Of a stretch of 64,000 nt of DNA, positions 9,148 through 16,934 are shown piece after piece (position 1 is the stretch's first letter; every line of letters starts with the position of its first letter). Source of the stretch: Thermanaerovibrio acidaminovorans DSM 6589. GTDB taxonomy: Bacteria > Synergistota > Synergistia > Synergistales > Synergistaceae. The DNA lies in assembly GCF_000024905.1 (NCBI RefSeq), contig NC_013522.1, positions 930,001 to 994,000 on the forward strand, read 5' to 3'. The position numbers and the translations under genes were made by a program. The notes under the pieces were generated by a model. That model searched no databases. It was not told where the DNA came from and worked only from the letters and a program-made list of their open reading frames with translations.

Positions 9148-9459
9148 CTAAAGGGATATCCCCTCCACCAGGAGATCCGTGTAGTGCTGCCGGTGCCCCC
9201 TGAAACGGCGGTAGTTCTTCTTGCGGCGGTACTTGAAGACCACCACCTTGTCCTCCTTGCCATGGCCCAGCACCTTGGCGGTAACCTTGGCCCCCTCAAG
9301 CACAGGGGAACCTACCTTCACCGAGTCGTCGCTGGACACTAGCAGGACCCTATCAAGGGTCACGGTGCTACCCTCCTCCGCCTTCAGGAGCTCGACCCTT
9401 ATGCGGTCCCCCTCCTTGACCCGGTACTGCTTGCCTCCGGTCTCCACGATAGCGTACAT
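9148..9459 (-). CDS. rplU: 50S ribosomal protein L21
   Basis: 103 residues, the normal length. [18 protein letters not shown] is the classic L21 start, and [17 protein letters not shown] is the C-terminal rRNA-binding signature. L21 binds 23S rRNA and needs L20 for assembly. It is the first gene of the rplU-prp-rpmA-obgE-nadD-LCP-rsfS unit. AAGGAG precedes the ATG, and a strong promoter lies about 75-105 bases upstream. Confidence 0.98.
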   Translation of the reverse strand: MYAIVETGGKQYRVKEGDRIRVELLKAEEGSTVTLDRVLLVSSDDSVKVGSPVLEGAKVTAKVLGHGKEDKVVVFKYRRKKNYRRFRGHRQHYTDLLVEGISL

Positions 9460-9538
9460 TCACATCTCTCCTTCCGCTGCAGGTCGGGTGAGGTCCTCCC
9501 TCTTGGAAACCCGCCTCAGGCGATATTAGCGCCAAAGA

Positions 9539-9567
9539 ATTCTACCCCTTGGGCGGATGTTAGTCAA
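9539..9567 (-). promoter_or_regulatory. Sigma-70-type promoter of the rplU operon
   Basis: On the minus strand TTGACT (plus 9562-9567), a 17-base spacer and TAGAAT (plus 9539-9544) give a near-consensus promoter. The -35 overlaps the TGA stop of recN. The start point should be near 9532, leaving a leader of about 73 bases with short GC hairpins (GGCG...CGCC, CGCC TGA GGCG) before rplU. Confidence 0.75.
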
Positions 9568-11186
9568 TATTGCTTCGATCCATACCTCTCCAGAAGGGCC
9601 TCCGCATGCCTCAGCGCCTCCCCCTTGGACTCGCCGGAGAGCATCCGGGCAACCTCCTTAACCCGATGTTCTCCAGTGACATCCTCCACCACCGTAACGT
9701 CCCCGTCTCGGCGAACCCTCATGTGCTGGTCCGCCATGGCGGCCAGGGTGGCCTCGTGGGTTATCAGTATGACCTGGCATCCCCGGGAGAGCTCCCGTAG
9801 TTTGAGGCCCGCAAGCAGGGCAGACCTGCCCCCCAAACCGGCCTCCACCTCGTCGAAGACGATGCATCTGGTGGAGGATCGGCCCCACATGGCGCACTGG
9901 AGGGCCAGGAGTATCCGGCTAAGCTCCCCCCCGGAGGCCCGCTTGGACAACATGGTGGGGGGACCCCCGTCGGAGGACATTAAGAAGCTGACCTGATCGG
10001 CTCCATTTGGCCCTATCTTGCGCAACTCCCGGACCTCCACCTGGAACCTAACGTGATCCATACCAAGGTCTGCCAGGTGCCCACCCACCTTGGCCTCCAG
10101 CTCGGAGGCCATGCGGTGCCTCAGGCCCCTGATGGCCATAGCCACCTCCATGGCCTCCTTCTTGAGGGCGTTGGCCCTATCCCTAAGGCTCGCCACGATC
10201 CCCTCCGACTCAAGGAGCCAGCGACTATCGGAATCGAACTCCTCCAGGAAGCGGCTCAGCTCCAGGTCGCCCTTGAGGTGGAACTTCCTTACGGCTCCCC
10301 TGACCTCCCCAATCCGCCACTCCAGGTCCTCCATCCGTTGACGAAGGGCAGGGATCTCATCCATGCCATCCCACCGGCGGAGGAGGTCCACCAGCGATGA
10401 TAGCCTGTCCATCAGGTCATTCATCTCCTCCCGGAGAGCCCCCTTAACCTGGGAATCCGACAGCCGGGAGGAGAGCTTGGAGAAGGTGGCCTTTATCGTG
10501 TCCATCACGGACCCATCCCGGTCCCAAAGGTCGTCCACCGCGTCCGCCACCGCCAGCAGCTCCCGGATCTTCTGGTTCAAACGGGATAGCTCTCCCTCCC
10601 AAGTGGCCACACAACCTGGGAAGGGACCTATCCTCCTCAGCTCCTCCGCCACGGGCTCCCTCATGGCCAGATCCCTCTGGAGCTGCTCCCGCCTTCTAAG
10701 CGTCTGGTCCAATTGAAGGGAGGCGTCCCTGGCCTCCCCGTAGACCTGGCGCATCCGTCCCTTGAGGAGCTGCATCTCCTCTCCCCCGAACTGGTCCAGT
10801 AGCTGAACGAAGCTATCCTCATTGAGGAGGCACAGGTGGGAGAACTGGCTCTGAATCTGAACCCTGTCCCCCAGCCTCTCTTGGAGCTCCGCCAGGGTTG
10901 CGGGCTCATCGTCCAGGAAGATCCTGTTCCTGCCCTCGGATGAGACCACCCGCTTCACCGTCAAGGCCCCCTGGGGGAAATCGAAGACGCCCCATACGGA
11001 GCCGGCGTTCTCCGATGACCTTATAACCGAGCTGGTGGACCTCTTGCCCGCCATGAGCTCTAAGGATCTCACGAGGCTACTCTTGCCGGAGCCGCTCTCT
11101 CCGGTGATGGCCACCAGGCTCCCCCTGAACTCCAGGTCCGCGGCGGAGATCCCGCATATGTTCCTCACCGACAGCTCCCTCAGCAA
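9564..11186 (-). CDS. recN: DNA repair protein RecN
   Basis: 540 residues, an SMC-like ATPase that binds double-strand-break ends and supports RecA repair. It has Walker A GESGSGKSS near residue 32, a central coiled-coil region, the ABC signature SGGELSRILLALQ and Walker B IVFDEVEAGLGG. It starts at TTG 11186, with GGAGGTGATG upstream and a 7-base overlap with nadK. The tlyA-nadK-recN order is widely conserved. It is the last gene of the xseB-ispA-dxs-tlyA-nadK-recN unit. Confidence 0.96.
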   Translation of the reverse strand: MLRELSVRNICGISAADLEFRGSLVAITGESGSGKSSLVRSLELMAGKRSTSSVIRSSENAGSVWGVFDFPQGALTVKRVVSSEGRNRIFLDDEPATLAELQERLGDRVQIQSQFSHLCLLNEDSFVQLLDQFGGEEMQLLKGRMRQVYGEARDASLQLDQTLRRREQLQRDLAMREPVAEELRRIGPFPGCVATWEGELSRLNQKIRELLAVADAVDDLWDRDGSVMDTIKATFSKLSSRLSDSQVKGALREEMNDLMDRLSSLVDLLRRWDGMDEIPALRQRMEDLEWRIGEVRGAVRKFHLKGDLELSRFLEEFDSDSRWLLESEGIVASLRDRANALKKEAMEVAMAIRGLRHRMASELEAKVGGHLADLGMDHVRFQVEVRELRKIGPNGADQVSFLMSSDGGPPTMLSKRASGGELSRILLALQCAMWGRSSTRCIVFDEVEAGLGGRSALLAGLKLRELSRGCQVILITHEATLAAMADQHMRVRRDGDVTVVEDVTGEHRVKEVARMLSGESKGEALRHAEALLERYGSKQY

Positions 11187-12064
11187 GCTTCATCACCTCC
11201 CCCTTCCAGGGAACACCTGCCCCATCGAAGCTTATCCCGCAAGAGATCGTAGTAGGTCCTTCCCGGAAGCGATATGGTGTGAACCTGGTGGTCCCGATCC
11301 AGTGCGACCTTTAGGGCATCCCCCGCCATCAGCCTGTACCCCAACTGGCCGTCCTGGGTCAGCAGGATCTCCCTATCCTCGTAGCGGGGACATATCAAGG
11401 CCTCGTCATCCGGGCCCAGCACCATGGGACGGGAGTAGAGGGTGTGGGGGCATATGGGAGCCAGTATCATGCATGGCACGTGGGGTGGCACTATGGGTCC
11501 CCCCGCCGACAGGGAGTAGGCGGTGGATCCAGTGGGGGTCGAAACTATGAACCCGTCCGACGGAAACAGCCCCACGAACTGCCCCCCGATGAACAGCTCC
11601 AGCTCGATGGACCTGGCGAAGGACCCCTTGGTCACCACCAAGTCGTTCAGGGCGAACAGCCGGTGGGCCACCTGGCCGTCCCGGATTACCTCCCCCCGTA
11701 GGCAATCCCTCCTCTGAATCTCGTAATCCCCCTTCAGTATGGACTCCAGATCCCTCTCGGCGCTGCCGGGGCTCCCTATGGCCAGGAACCCCAGCCTCCC
11801 AACGTTTACCCCATACAAGGGGATGTTCCTCCCCAGCGTGTACCTGGCGGCCCTAAGAAAGGTTCCGTCACCCCCTATGACCACCGCAAATTGGCTACAG
11901 CCAAGGAACTCCTCGTCCGATGCGGCCTCCTCCCCCAGGGACTTGGCCTCATCGGAGGGCATAAGGACCCTGATTCCCCTGTTGGCGCACCAGGGCAACA
12001 TCCGCCGGGCTATCTTGACCGCCTTGGGCTTACTGGTGTTGAAAAGGATGCCTATACAGCTCAT
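11180..12064 (-). CDS. nadK: NAD kinase
   Basis: 294 residues from ATG 12064, which overlaps the tlyA stop as ATGA and has GGGGAGGT just upstream; the frame is open further upstream but that part lies within tlyA. NadK phosphorylates NAD to NADP using ATP or polyphosphate. The GGDGTFLRAAR motif, NDLVV and STPTGSTAYSLSAGGP define the family. Its placement supports NADPH supply to Dxs/Dxr-type isoprenoid synthesis, although the tlyA-nadK-recN order is simply conserved widely. Confidence 0.95.
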   Translation of the reverse strand: MSCIGILFNTSKPKAVKIARRMLPWCANRGIRVLMPSDEAKSLGEEAASDEEFLGCSQFAVVIGGDGTFLRAARYTLGRNIPLYGVNVGRLGFLAIGSPGSAERDLESILKGDYEIQRRDCLRGEVIRDGQVAHRLFALNDLVVTKGSFARSIELELFIGGQFVGLFPSDGFIVSTPTGSTAYSLSAGGPIVPPHVPCMILAPICPHTLYSRPMVLGPDDEALICPRYEDREILLTQDGQLGYRLMAGDALKVALDRDHQVHTISLPGRTYYDLLRDKLRWGRCSLEGGGDEAC

Positions 12065-12882
12065 GTTACCTCCCCATGGGCCCTCTGAACCAACTCCTCC
12101 ACCTGTGCCTCTGACAGCTCCCATCCATCCGGGGCAGAGCCGGGCCTTACGTGCATCAGGAACTCTATGTTCCCCTCGGGCCCCCTTATGGGAGAGTAGG
12201 TCAAGTTGGCCACCCACCAACCGGGTAATTTCTCCACGAAGCGGATCATGTCAACCAGCACCTCCATGTGGAGGGCGGGGTCCCTCACCACCCCTTTCTT
12301 GCCAACCCTCTCTCGCCCCACTTCGAATTGGGGCTTCACCAGGGTAACCACGTCACACCAGGAGTCCATCACCGATAGCATAGGGGGCATGATCAGCTTC
12401 AGGGATATGAAAGACGCATCACAGACCCCCATCTGACAGGGCTCAGGTATGAGCGACGGGGAGAGGTGCCTGGCGTTGGTCCTCTCCATCACCACCACCC
12501 TCGGGTCGTTCCTGACCTCCCAAGCCATCTGGCCGTACCCCACGTCCACCGAGTAGACCCGGGACGCCCCCCGGCGCAGAAGCACCTGGGTGAAACCTCC
12601 GGTGGAGGCCCCCACGTCAACGCAGATCCTGCCGAAGGGGTCCAACTGGAACACCTCCAGGGCCCTCAAGAGCTTGTAAGCCCCACGGCTCACCCATCGC
12701 TCCTCCGTTCCCCTTTGGACCGATACGTTCACCTCAGTCCCCACCATGGTACTCCCCTTGGAGGCCACCAGGCCGTCGATCCTTACCAAGCCAGTCTCGA
12801 TGAGCTCCCTCGCCTCGTCCCGGGACCTGGCAAGGCCCCTCTTTACCAGCAGGGCGTCCAGCCTAACCAAGTTGGATCTCAT
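12061..12882 (-). CDS. tlyA: TlyA-family rRNA 2'-O-methyltransferase (S4 + FtsJ-like domains)
   Basis: 273 residues. An N-terminal S4 RNA-binding domain (RLDALLVKRGLARSRDEA) is followed by a Rossmann methyltransferase with the SAM loop VDVGASTGGFTQVLLRRGA and LVKPQFEVGR. Family members methylate 16S and/or 23S rRNA cytidine 2'-OH (C1409/C1920 in mycobacteria); older names call them hemolysin A. It overlaps dxs by 20 bases and nadK by 4. The substrate in this organism is not shown by sequence. Confidence 0.92.
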   Translation of the reverse strand: MRSNLVRLDALLVKRGLARSRDEARELIETGLVRIDGLVASKGSTMVGTEVNVSVQRGTEERWVSRGAYKLLRALEVFQLDPFGRICVDVGASTGGFTQVLLRRGASRVYSVDVGYGQMAWEVRNDPRVVVMERTNARHLSPSLIPEPCQMGVCDASFISLKLIMPPMLSVMDSWCDVVTLVKPQFEVGRERVGKKGVVRDPALHMEVLVDMIRFVEKLPGWWVANLTYSPIRGPEGNIEFLMHVRPGSAPDGWELSEAQVEELVQRAHGEVT

Positions 12883-14737
12883 GGATCATCCGGACCACCC
12901 CTTCCGGGGTCAGTCCCTCCTCCTGAAGCTGTTCGCCCCTCTTGCCGTGGGGCACGAACCGGTCGGATACCCCCAGATTCAGCACCCTACAGGGGGAACC
13001 GATCGAATTGGCCAGGGATCCTATGTGCTCCCCCACACCCCCGAACCGATACCCCTCCTCAGCCACCACCATGAGCCTGTGGCCCCCGAGAAGCTTCCTC
13101 ACCGCCTCCTCGTCCAGGGGCTTCACGAACCTCAAATCCACCAGGGTAGGGGCCATCCCCTCCCGGGATAAGAGCTGTCCCGCCTCCTCCATCAGCTGAA
13201 CGGTGCTCCCCACCCCCACTAGGCACAGATCCCTCCCCTCCTGTAGGACCTCCAACCGGCCCCAAGGGGCGGTCTTGCGCTTGGAATCTGGCGCTGTCCC
13301 CTTGGGAAACCGAAGCAGGGCAGGACGGGGATCGCTCAGCCATTCGAACATCATGAACCTCAGATCCGCCACATCCCTGGGGGACATGACGGTCAGGTTG
13401 GGTATCGCCCTCCCCCAACATAGGTCCAGCAATCCCTGGTGGGTCTCCCCATCCTCGCCAACCAGGCCGGCCCTGTCCACGCACAGGAGGACCGGGAGGT
13501 TTGGCAGGCATATGTCGTGAACCAGCTGGTCCATGGCCCTCTGGAGGAAGGTGGAGTAGATGGATATCACCGGCTTTAGCCCCGTGGCGGCCATGCCGGC
13601 GGCGAAGGCCAACAGATGTGACTCCGCTATCCCCACGTCGAAGAAGCGGTGAGGAAACTCGTCGGAGAAGATCCCAAGCTTGCTGCCCTCCTTCATGGCG
13701 GCGGTGGCGCACACCACGGCCCCGTCCTCCCGGCCCATGTCCCGGATGGTGGACGCCACGGCGGAGCTCCAGTCCGGGACATGACGGGCAGGCAAGGACC
13801 CCGATGAGGACCCCTTGGGGGATACGCCGTGAAACCTGGTGGGGCTTGACTCCACGTTCCCGTACCCCTTACCTTTCTTGGTCACCACGTGGATCAAGAG
13901 CGACTCCGGGTAGGCCTTGGCTAGGTGGAATATCCGGTCCATCTCCTCCACGTTGTGCCCATCGAAGGGGCCCCAATAGGTTATGTCCATCTCCTCGAAA
14001 ATGTTGGGGGGCAACAGGAGGGACTTGAGCTTGGACTTCCACCTGCCCAGGGCCTCCTCCACCATCTTCCCACCCGGGGTCTCAGAGAGGATCCCCTTCA
14101 TCCTTCTCTTGATGTCCTGATAGGCATCGTTGGCGGATATCCTGGCCAGGTGCTCCGCCATACCACCCACCCGGTGATTTATGGACATGGCGTTATCGTT
14201 CAAAACTATGATCACCTTATCCTTCAGGGGCGTTACGTTGTTAAGCCCCTCGAAGGCAAGGCCGTTAAGAAGCGCCCCGTCCCCTATTACTGCCACCACG
14301 TGCCCCCGCTGGCGCCCATATCTCTTGGCCTTGGCCATCCCAAGGGCCACGGATATGGAGGTGCTGCTGTGCCCCACGTCGAAGGCGTCGTAGGGACTCT
14401 CATTCCTCCGGGGGAATCCGGCGATGCCACCCTTCCTCCTCAGGGTGTGGAACACGTCCCTTCTATCGGTCAGTATCTTGTAAGCGTAGGCCTGGTGCCC
14501 CACGTCGAAGACGATCCTGTCCTCCGGGGGGGAGAATGACCTCAAAAGGGAGACCACCAGCTCCACCGCCCCCAGGGATGAGGCCAGATGCCCCCCGTTC
14601 TGGGTGGTGACCTGATATATGAGCTCCCTCACCTGGAGACAAAGTTCCTCCACCTGCGGGTAGGTAAGCCTCTTTAGGTCCCCCGGCCCCTTCAGGCTCC
14701 AAAGCAGGCCACTCTTCCTCAATTCGTCGGATGGCAT
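12863..14737 (-). CDS. dxs: 1-deoxy-D-xylulose-5-phosphate synthase
   Basis: 624 residues, full length. First enzyme of the MEP isoprenoid pathway, condensing pyruvate and glyceraldehyde 3-phosphate with thiamine diphosphate. HLASSLGAVEL, FDVGHQAYAYKILT and GDGALLNGLAFEGLNN (ThDP-binding) are present, followed by the pyrimidine and C-terminal transketolase domains. It lies 3 bases after ispA. Other MEP genes in the window are dxr and ispG, about 30 kb away; thiN for ThDP lies about 1.5 kb beyond the divergent rpmB. Confidence 0.97.
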   Translation of the reverse strand: MPSDELRKSGLLWSLKGPGDLKRLTYPQVEELCLQVRELIYQVTTQNGGHLASSLGAVELVVSLLRSFSPPEDRIVFDVGHQAYAYKILTDRRDVFHTLRRKGGIAGFPRRNESPYDAFDVGHSSTSISVALGMAKAKRYGRQRGHVVAVIGDGALLNGLAFEGLNNVTPLKDKVIIVLNDNAMSINHRVGGMAEHLARISANDAYQDIKRRMKGILSETPGGKMVEEALGRWKSKLKSLLLPPNIFEEMDITYWGPFDGHNVEEMDRIFHLAKAYPESLLIHVVTKKGKGYGNVESSPTRFHGVSPKGSSSGSLPARHVPDWSSAVASTIRDMGREDGAVVCATAAMKEGSKLGIFSDEFPHRFFDVGIAESHLLAFAAGMAATGLKPVISIYSTFLQRAMDQLVHDICLPNLPVLLCVDRAGLVGEDGETHQGLLDLCWGRAIPNLTVMSPRDVADLRFMMFEWLSDPRPALLRFPKGTAPDSKRKTAPWGRLEVLQEGRDLCLVGVGSTVQLMEEAGQLLSREGMAPTLVDLRFVKPLDEEAVRKLLGGHRLMVVAEEGYRFGGVGEHIGSLANSIGSPCRVLNLGVSDRFVPHGKRGEQLQEEGLTPEGVVRMIHEIQLG

Positions 14738-14740
14738 GGG

Positions 14741-15658
14741 TCAGCTGGTCCTCCTCATCAGCTTGTCCACCATGGCGCAGAACATATCCGGACGGGGCAG
14801 CTTGGCGGCCCATTCCTTGGCCTCCCCGGAGGTCTCCTCCAGGATCTCCCGGGCCCCCTGGAGTCCATGCACCGCCACGAAGGTCACCTTCCCCTGGGCC
14901 TGATCCTTGCCCACCGACTTGCCAATCTCCTCCACCTTGCCAGTCACATCCAGGATGTCGTCCGCCACCTGGAAGGCCTTCCCCAACGCCATGCCGTATC
15001 CTCTCACATTAGAGAGGGCGTCCTCGTCAGCCCCGGCCATGATGGCTCCCCCCTCCAGCGATGAGGCGATGAGCACCCCGGTCTTGCTCCGGGCCACCTC
15101 CATCACCCGTCTATCGGGCCCCAGCTGGCCCATGTCCTCGAAGCCCATGTCCATGGATTGGCCCCCACATATGCCACTTGGGCCGGTTGCCTTGGCCAGG
15201 GACATGACCGCCAGGGAGATCAGCTCACCGCTGAAATGGTTGGCCATAAGACCTTCTATGGCGGATTCGAAGGCCAGGGCCAGGAGGGCGTCCCCCGCCA
15301 GCAGGGCCATGGCCTCCCCAAAGACCACGTGGTTCGTGGGCTTGCCCCTGCGGAGATCATCGTCGTCCATACAGGGCAGGTCGTCGTGGATCAGCGAGGC
15401 GGTGTGGATCATCTCGAAGGCCAGCGCCAGGGGCATCACCCGCTGGCCCTCCAATCCGAAAGCCTCGGCGGCCATGAGGCACAACACCGGCCTCAGCCTC
15501 TTGCCCCCCGCGGTGAGGGAGTAGACCATGGCGGACCATAGCCTCGAAGGGACCCTTTTGGGGCGGGACGAGCAGAGGCGCTCCAGGGCCTCCTCCACCC
15601 AGGATCTCCTGCTCGCCAGGTAACCATCGAAGTCGAAGCCTTCAACTCTAGCAGACAA
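14741..15658 (-). CDS. ispA: Polyprenyl synthetase (farnesyl/geranylgeranyl diphosphate synthase type)
   Basis: 305 residues from TTG 15658, chosen because AGGGGGAGGA ends six bases upstream; it begins just after the xseB stop. It elongates dimethylallyl diphosphate with isopentenyl diphosphate. The first aspartate-rich motif is in HDDLPCMDDDDLRRG, the second is DDILDVTG. The xseB-ispA-dxs order is typical and suggests a farnesyl diphosphate synthase feeding UppS (47199-47915). Chain length cannot be fixed from sequence alone. Confidence 0.93.
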   Translation of the reverse strand: MSARVEGFDFDGYLASRRSWVEEALERLCSSRPKRVPSRLWSAMVYSLTAGGKRLRPVLCLMAAEAFGLEGQRVMPLALAFEMIHTASLIHDDLPCMDDDDLRRGKPTNHVVFGEAMALLAGDALLALAFESAIEGLMANHFSGELISLAVMSLAKATGPSGICGGQSMDMGFEDMGQLGPDRRVMEVARSKTGVLIASSLEGGAIMAGADEDALSNVRGYGMALGKAFQVADDILDVTGKVEEIGKSVGKDQAQGKVTFVAVHGLQGAREILEETSGEAKEWAAKLPRPDMFCAMVDKLMRRTS

Positions 15659-15660
15659 AC

Positions 15661-15873
15661 TCAATCCTCCCCCTGGGTCGCCTCTCCTTTCGATGCGGAG
15701 AGGTCCGATAGGATCTCTATCCTCCTCCTGGCGTCCTCCAGGAAGCTGAAACACTTCCGAGCTATTATAACCCCCTCCTCGTAGATGCCTAAGGCCTCCT
15801 CGAGTGGGAGCTGATCCCCCTCGAGACGTCTTACTATCTCCTCAAGCCTCTCCAGGTCCTCTGCAAAGGACAT
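15661..15873 (-). CDS. xseB: Exodeoxyribonuclease VII small subunit
   Basis: 70 residues, normal for XseB. SFAEDLERLEEIVRRLEGD and LPLEEALGIYEEG are the family signature; the protein is a short helical hairpin that binds XseA. AAGGAGG precedes the ATG by nine bases. It is the first gene of its operon, directly downstream of a divergent promoter. xseA, usually adjacent, is not in this window. Confidence 0.95.
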   Translation of the reverse strand: MSFAEDLERLEEIVRRLEGDQLPLEEALGIYEEGVIIARKCFSFLEDARRRIEILSDLSASKGEATQGED

Positions 15874-15909
15874 GTGGGAAAACCTCCTTCGTCGAAGTTA
15901 AACAAAACC

Positions 15910-15939
15910 TTGCTTCCCCAGCCCAACCCATGATACAAT
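15910..15939 (+). promoter_or_regulatory. Extended -10 promoter of rpmB
   Basis: TTGCTT (15910-15915), 18-base spacer, TGATACAAT where TG at 15931-15932 makes an extended -10 and TACAAT is 15934-15939. The predicted start is near 15946, giving a leader of about 36 bases that contains the SD GGAGGGGGG. Confidence 0.7.
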
Positions 15940-15958
15940 GCTCAAGCTTAATTGTCGC
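15930..15958 (-). promoter_or_regulatory. Promoter of the xseB-ispA-dxs operon, overlapping the rpmB promoter
   Basis: Minus strand: GCGACA (plus 15953-15958), 17-base spacer, TATCAT (plus 15930-15935). The -10 shares bases with the -10 of the opposite rpmB promoter (15934-15939), so the two cannot be occupied by RNA polymerase at once. The predicted start is near 15923. Confidence 0.6.
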
Positions 15959-15981
15959 CGCAAGCGGAGGGGGGGAAATAG

Positions 15982-16176
15982 ATGTCCAGAGTTTGCGATT
16001 GCTGCGGAAGGGGTCCTCAGACCGGGAACGCGGTCAGCCACTCTAATCGCCACACCCGCCGCCGTTGGCTCATCAACCTAAGGAGCGTGCGGGTGGACCT
16101 TGGCTGTGGTGAGACCCGTAAGCTCAAGGTTTGCACCAAGTGTCTCCGTTCCGGTGTGGTTCGCAGGGCCGTCTAG
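15982..16176 (+). CDS. rpmB: 50S ribosomal protein L28 (zinc-ribbon form)
   Basis: 64 residues, normal length. [20 protein letters not shown] is the L28 start and [11 protein letters not shown] the second cysteine pair; the four cysteines (CxxC...CxxC) mark the zinc-binding C+ form. The gene is monocistronic, with its own promoter and a terminator whose hairpin begins inside the coding sequence. Confidence 0.98.
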   Translation: MSRVCDCCGRGPQTGNAVSHSNRHTRRRWLINLRSVRVDLGCGETRKLKVCTKCLRSGVVRRAV

Positions 16177-16190
16177 GACGGCCCTTTTTT
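16166..16190 (+). terminator. Intrinsic terminator of rpmB with the stop codon in the loop
   Basis: GGGCCGTC (16166-16173) pairs with GACGGCCC (16177-16184); the 3-base loop is the TAG stop codon of rpmB. Six T residues follow (16185-16190). The last codons of rpmB therefore form the left arm of its own terminator. Confidence 0.92.
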
Positions 16191-16228
16191 CTTCACCTCC
16201 GCTCTCCCCGAAAGAAAACCATCACCCA

Positions 16229-16933
16229 TCATCCCCTGGTCACGTAGACCAGTAAGATACCCTTCTCCAACCCCACGTGGATGCGATCCGACCTGGCCTC
16301 GTTGCTGACCGAGAAGGGGAAACTGGGTTCCAGCTCCGCCCCGGATAGCTCCCACTTGAGCCCCTGGGTCGTAACCCCCCTTGACCGGGTGACCGGCAGG
16401 AGCGATATGGCCTTCGGAGCTCCCCGATGAAAGAGCATCTCCAACCGCTCGTCGCCTCTGAGAACGAAGATGGCCTCCCGGTGATCCACCATGCCCATGG
16501 CGTTCAAATCGCTGTGCGCAAAGGTCATGACGGAGCTCATCAGGTGATCGAACCGGCCACCGAAGCATCCGGTGACCAGGATGGGGCTATGGGGGTGGTA
16601 GGATCCCGCCAGGAGCTTGAGAGCCAGCTGGAAGTCCGTGAGGTCCTTGTCCCGACTGTGCAGATCCATCGCTATCCCCAAGTCCGATGCCCACTTTAGG
16701 TCCGAAGGGGATGCGCTGTCCATGTCCCCGATGGCCACCCGGGGAATTATCCCGGACCGCCTGCAGTAGCCTAGCCCCCGGTCCACCGCCCAGAGGTCCC
16801 ACCCAAGGGACGCTAGATCCCCCATCAGGGGCGACGAGGGCCGTCTGCCCCCCAGGATCATGATCACCCCATTGACGTCGTTATCCATCCACTTGCGAAG
16901 GGAGAAGCCCAGGGAGGGTAGGTGGATCTCCAT
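16229..16933 (-). CDS. thiN: Thiamine pyrophosphokinase
   Basis: 234 residues. Transfers pyrophosphate from ATP to thiamine to give thiamine diphosphate, the cofactor of Dxs encoded nearby. Motifs: ILGGRRP, DMDS in AIGDMDSAS, SRDKDLTDFQLAL and GCFGGRFDHLMSS, typical of TPK/YloS. The C-terminal beta-rich thiamin-binding domain follows. It starts one base after ftsK. No thiamine riboswitch is visible in front of this operon. Confidence 0.92.
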   Translation of the reverse strand: MEIHLPSLGFSLRKWMDNDVNGVIMILGGRRPSSPLMGDLASLGWDLWAVDRGLGYCRRSGIIPRVAIGDMDSASPSDLKWASDLGIAMDLHSRDKDLTDFQLALKLLAGSYHPHSPILVTGCFGGRFDHLMSSVMTFAHSDLNAMGMVDHREAIFVLRGDERLEMLFHRGAPKAISLLPVTRSRGVTTQGLKWELSGAELEPSFPFSVSNEARSDRIHVGLEKGILLVYVTRG

Positions 16934-16934
16934 C

